Assembly (NCBI GenBank): GCA_026770585.1
Contig: MU646403.1
Location: forward strand, 664,239-675,441
Origin: Baffinella frigidus
Lineage: Eukaryota; Cryptophyceae; Cryptomonadales; Baffinellaceae
Length of the DNA: 11,203 bases
Direction of reading: 5' to 3'
Position numbers and translations under genes: made by a program. Positions 7,568 through 10,500 of this stretch are shown here, in pieces; position 1 is the first letter of the stretch, and the number at the start of each line of letters is the position of its first letter. The notes under the pieces are model-generated. The model searched no databases. It had not been told where the DNA came from and worked only from the letters and a program-made list of their open reading frames with translations.

Positions 7568-10500
7568 TCTGACACACACAAACTCTACACAGAACCGGTA
7601 TTGGATCCATTTCTTCGGTGTGCCGCGCCAGGTCACAAGTTCCTTTTTCACACACAATCGTTCGCGCTAACAGTGTAAAGATGGCTTATCGTGCTACAGA
7701 TTTTTAAAACTCCGGCGGCAAACAGCTCCAATTCCCAACACTTTTGGCGTGTTTCTCGGGTAGAATCAACTTTACTTCTAGATCGTGTAGTAAAATGAAA
7801 AACGTCTGACCTGGCGTGGTACCGGGAAATGTTCACGTTCCCCCGATATCCAGGGCTGTTAGTTGAACGTAGCCTTCTGAGTAGTAGCTCTGGTTTAGGG
7901 TTTAGGGTTTAGGGTAGGACTGACTTTTAGGTGTAACGTTAAAATAAACCCCAAACCCTAAACCCCGAACCCTAAACCCTAAACCCTAAACCCTAAAACC
8001 TAAACCCTAAACCCGAAACCCTAAACCCTAAACCCTAAAACCTAAAACCTAAAACCTAAGCCCTCAGCCCTCAGCCCTAAACCCTGAACCCTAAAACAGC
8101 AACGAATTCTCTCTGCTTCTGGTTGACACACTATTCTAACGTTGGTTGACTCAAGTTGGTTGACTGATCGTTATCGCGTGCGTGGCCCGCCCAAGAGAAG
8201 TCCAGACGAAGAATGGATTGTCCGCCAACTGCAGGTTGGAGGTGACAGCATGTCTGATGGCGTGGCATATCCCCGACCAAATATAGCAGACGCCACCTTG
8301 TTTGGATAGCGAGGGGGCAAACCATTCGGGTAATTCCTAGACAGACTACACAAAAGTGCAGTTCGTCCCAGTACACACTGCACGTGCTACACAAGGCGGT
8401 CATTGGCTTTTTCTTAAATGTTGGTTTAAGGTCGCGTCCTGTATTGTACGAGAATTGGTCACGTCCCCGGGGCTTAAACCCCCCGAGACGTGACAATTAC
8501 TGCACAATGCAAAGACGACTTTCATGAAAGAGGGTTTTAAGAAATGAGTAATTGTAGCCTGGTGTGGTAACGAGTCGTTATCGCCACGTGTGGTGACGGG
8601 TCTCTGTCGCAATTTGGGCGATTTGTACCCGACCCGTTTGCCCCCTCGCTATCCGACCAAGACCGGACAGGGAGTCACCCCCGATCTCCTAAGCCTAAAC
8701 CCTAAACCCTAAACCCTAAACCCTAAACCCTACACCCTAAACCCTAAACCAACAAAACAGGTGGGCGATGGAGCTCCGGGGGGATATGTGCACGAATACA
8801 TGGTACCCCTAAACCCTAAACGCTAAATCCTAAACCCTAAAATCCTAAACCCTAAAATCCTAAACCCTAAACCCAAACCCTGAACTCCAAACTCCACACC
8901 CCAAACCCCAAGCCCTAAACCCCAAACCCCAGACCCTAAACCCCAAACCTCAAACCCCAAACCCCAAACCCTAAACACCAAACCCCAAACCCCTACCACC
9001 AAACCCCAAACCCCACACCCCGAACCCCAAATCCCAAACCCCAAACCCCAAACCCTAAAGCCCTAACCCCAAACCTCGACGCACAGCAAATCAAGAAGGT
9101 GCAGGACACGGGTACCCCGCCGATGACAAGCCTGATCATCTCCATACAAAGCACCTGCCCAGCAGGCAAGACCAAACGGGTACAAACCCCTCTCCGTTTC
9201 ATTACTGGGGTCCCGGGTCTAGCATTTAGGGGTGCTGGGTTTAGAGTTTAGAGTTTGGAGTTTTGCAGGGGTACGATTCCCGGGAAGACAGTTTTTTCAG
9301 GGGGGGGGGTAACGGCAATCCGCTGAACCTTGTTTTTTCCTTGGTGGAGCCCTCTTACAATTATGTACATCGAGCACCGATCCGCCGCAAAAGTCTCTTG
9401 CCCCGTCAACTTTCCACGTTAGTTCCAAAAAGTCATCACTCTCATAGGGTAACGTCCTGAAAACCGGGTAGTTAGGCCTGAGGTATTGCCTACGATAGGC
9501 CGTAGGGCCCCTAGAACCTGGTATGGGGGTCCCACGAAACATCAGGTCCTAGGGGCCCTACGGCCTACCGTAGGCAATACCGTAGGCCCAACTACCCGGT
9601 TTTCAGGACGTTACCCTCCGCGGTCGGATAGCCAAGGGGCAAACGGTTCGGGTAATTTCTGGCTTGACTACAGTTTTGTGCAGTCAAGCTCCCACACGTT
9701 GGACACGACTCGTACCAATTTTTGGATTCGTACCCGAATTAAAAATATCCATTTGCCCCCTCGCTATCCGACCAAAGATTAACCCCCCCCCGCGAACAGG
9801 TGCGGTCGGCGTCTTCCGGCGAGCAGAGCCCCCTCGTTTTCCCCGGGTGTCTCAAGTGCAAGGCCGGAGAGTACTCGGATGCGGGAGGGGGGTGCAGACG
9901 CTGCGACCGGGTCTAAACCCGACACCCGATACCCGAAACTCAAAACCCGGAACCCGAAACCCAAAACCCGACACCCGAATCCCGAATCCTGAATTCCGAA
10001 TCCCGAATCCCGAATCCCGAATCCCGAATCCCAAAACCCGAACCCCGAACACCGGAACCCGAATCCCGAATCCCGAAACACGGAACACGGAACACGGAAC
10101 CACCGGGTCAGCCCTCCCACGTTCAGACAGACCCTAAAAGCTACCCCCCCCACCCCTAAACTCTGGACCCTGTACTCAAACCCTATCCATACGTCCCATG
10201 CTCCATGCCCCAAACACCGAAATCCGAATTCCGAACCCTGAACCCCGAACCCTGAACCCTGGCCCCTAGAGAGATTGATAATTTATTGCCAAACAACCAG
10301 CGTCAGCGCCGCACATACTATGCATTGTACCACTACTGTACCCCGTGTCGGCCGCTCATACGAGCATTTTCCCGATGGATTCTAACTCCACCTTCTACAC
10401 CATGGCCCCTAAACCCCAAACCTTCTCAGGGGAAATACCAGCCACAGCAAGGACAACCGTCGTGCCTGTCCTGCCCGGTAAACCACTCGACCCTAAACCC

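Noticed and set aside
7457-7657. Minus-strand Arg/Glu-alternating frame and plus-strand Ser/Leu frames
   Set aside because: They are translations of the CT/GA dinucleotide repeat.
8131-8496. Minus-strand 121-aa frame
   Set aside because: It runs through the terminal repeat and inner hairpin of a MITE-like element, with no domain and no splice support.
8823-9202. Minus-strand Gly/Phe/Trp-rich frames
   Set aside because: They are heptamer artefacts overlapping the supported plus-strand exon at 9087.
2318-9769. CRISPR-like array from the repeated short elements
   Set aside because: Copies are inverted-repeat transposon relics of 100-350 bp at irregular distances, not regularly spaced direct repeats with unique spacers.
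9779-10213. Minus-strand 144-aa frame rich in Gly/Phe/Arg
   Set aside because: It is the translation of CCCGAAT-type heptamers (a 7-base period reads cyclically in all frames) and also covers a firm plus-strand exon on the opposite strand.
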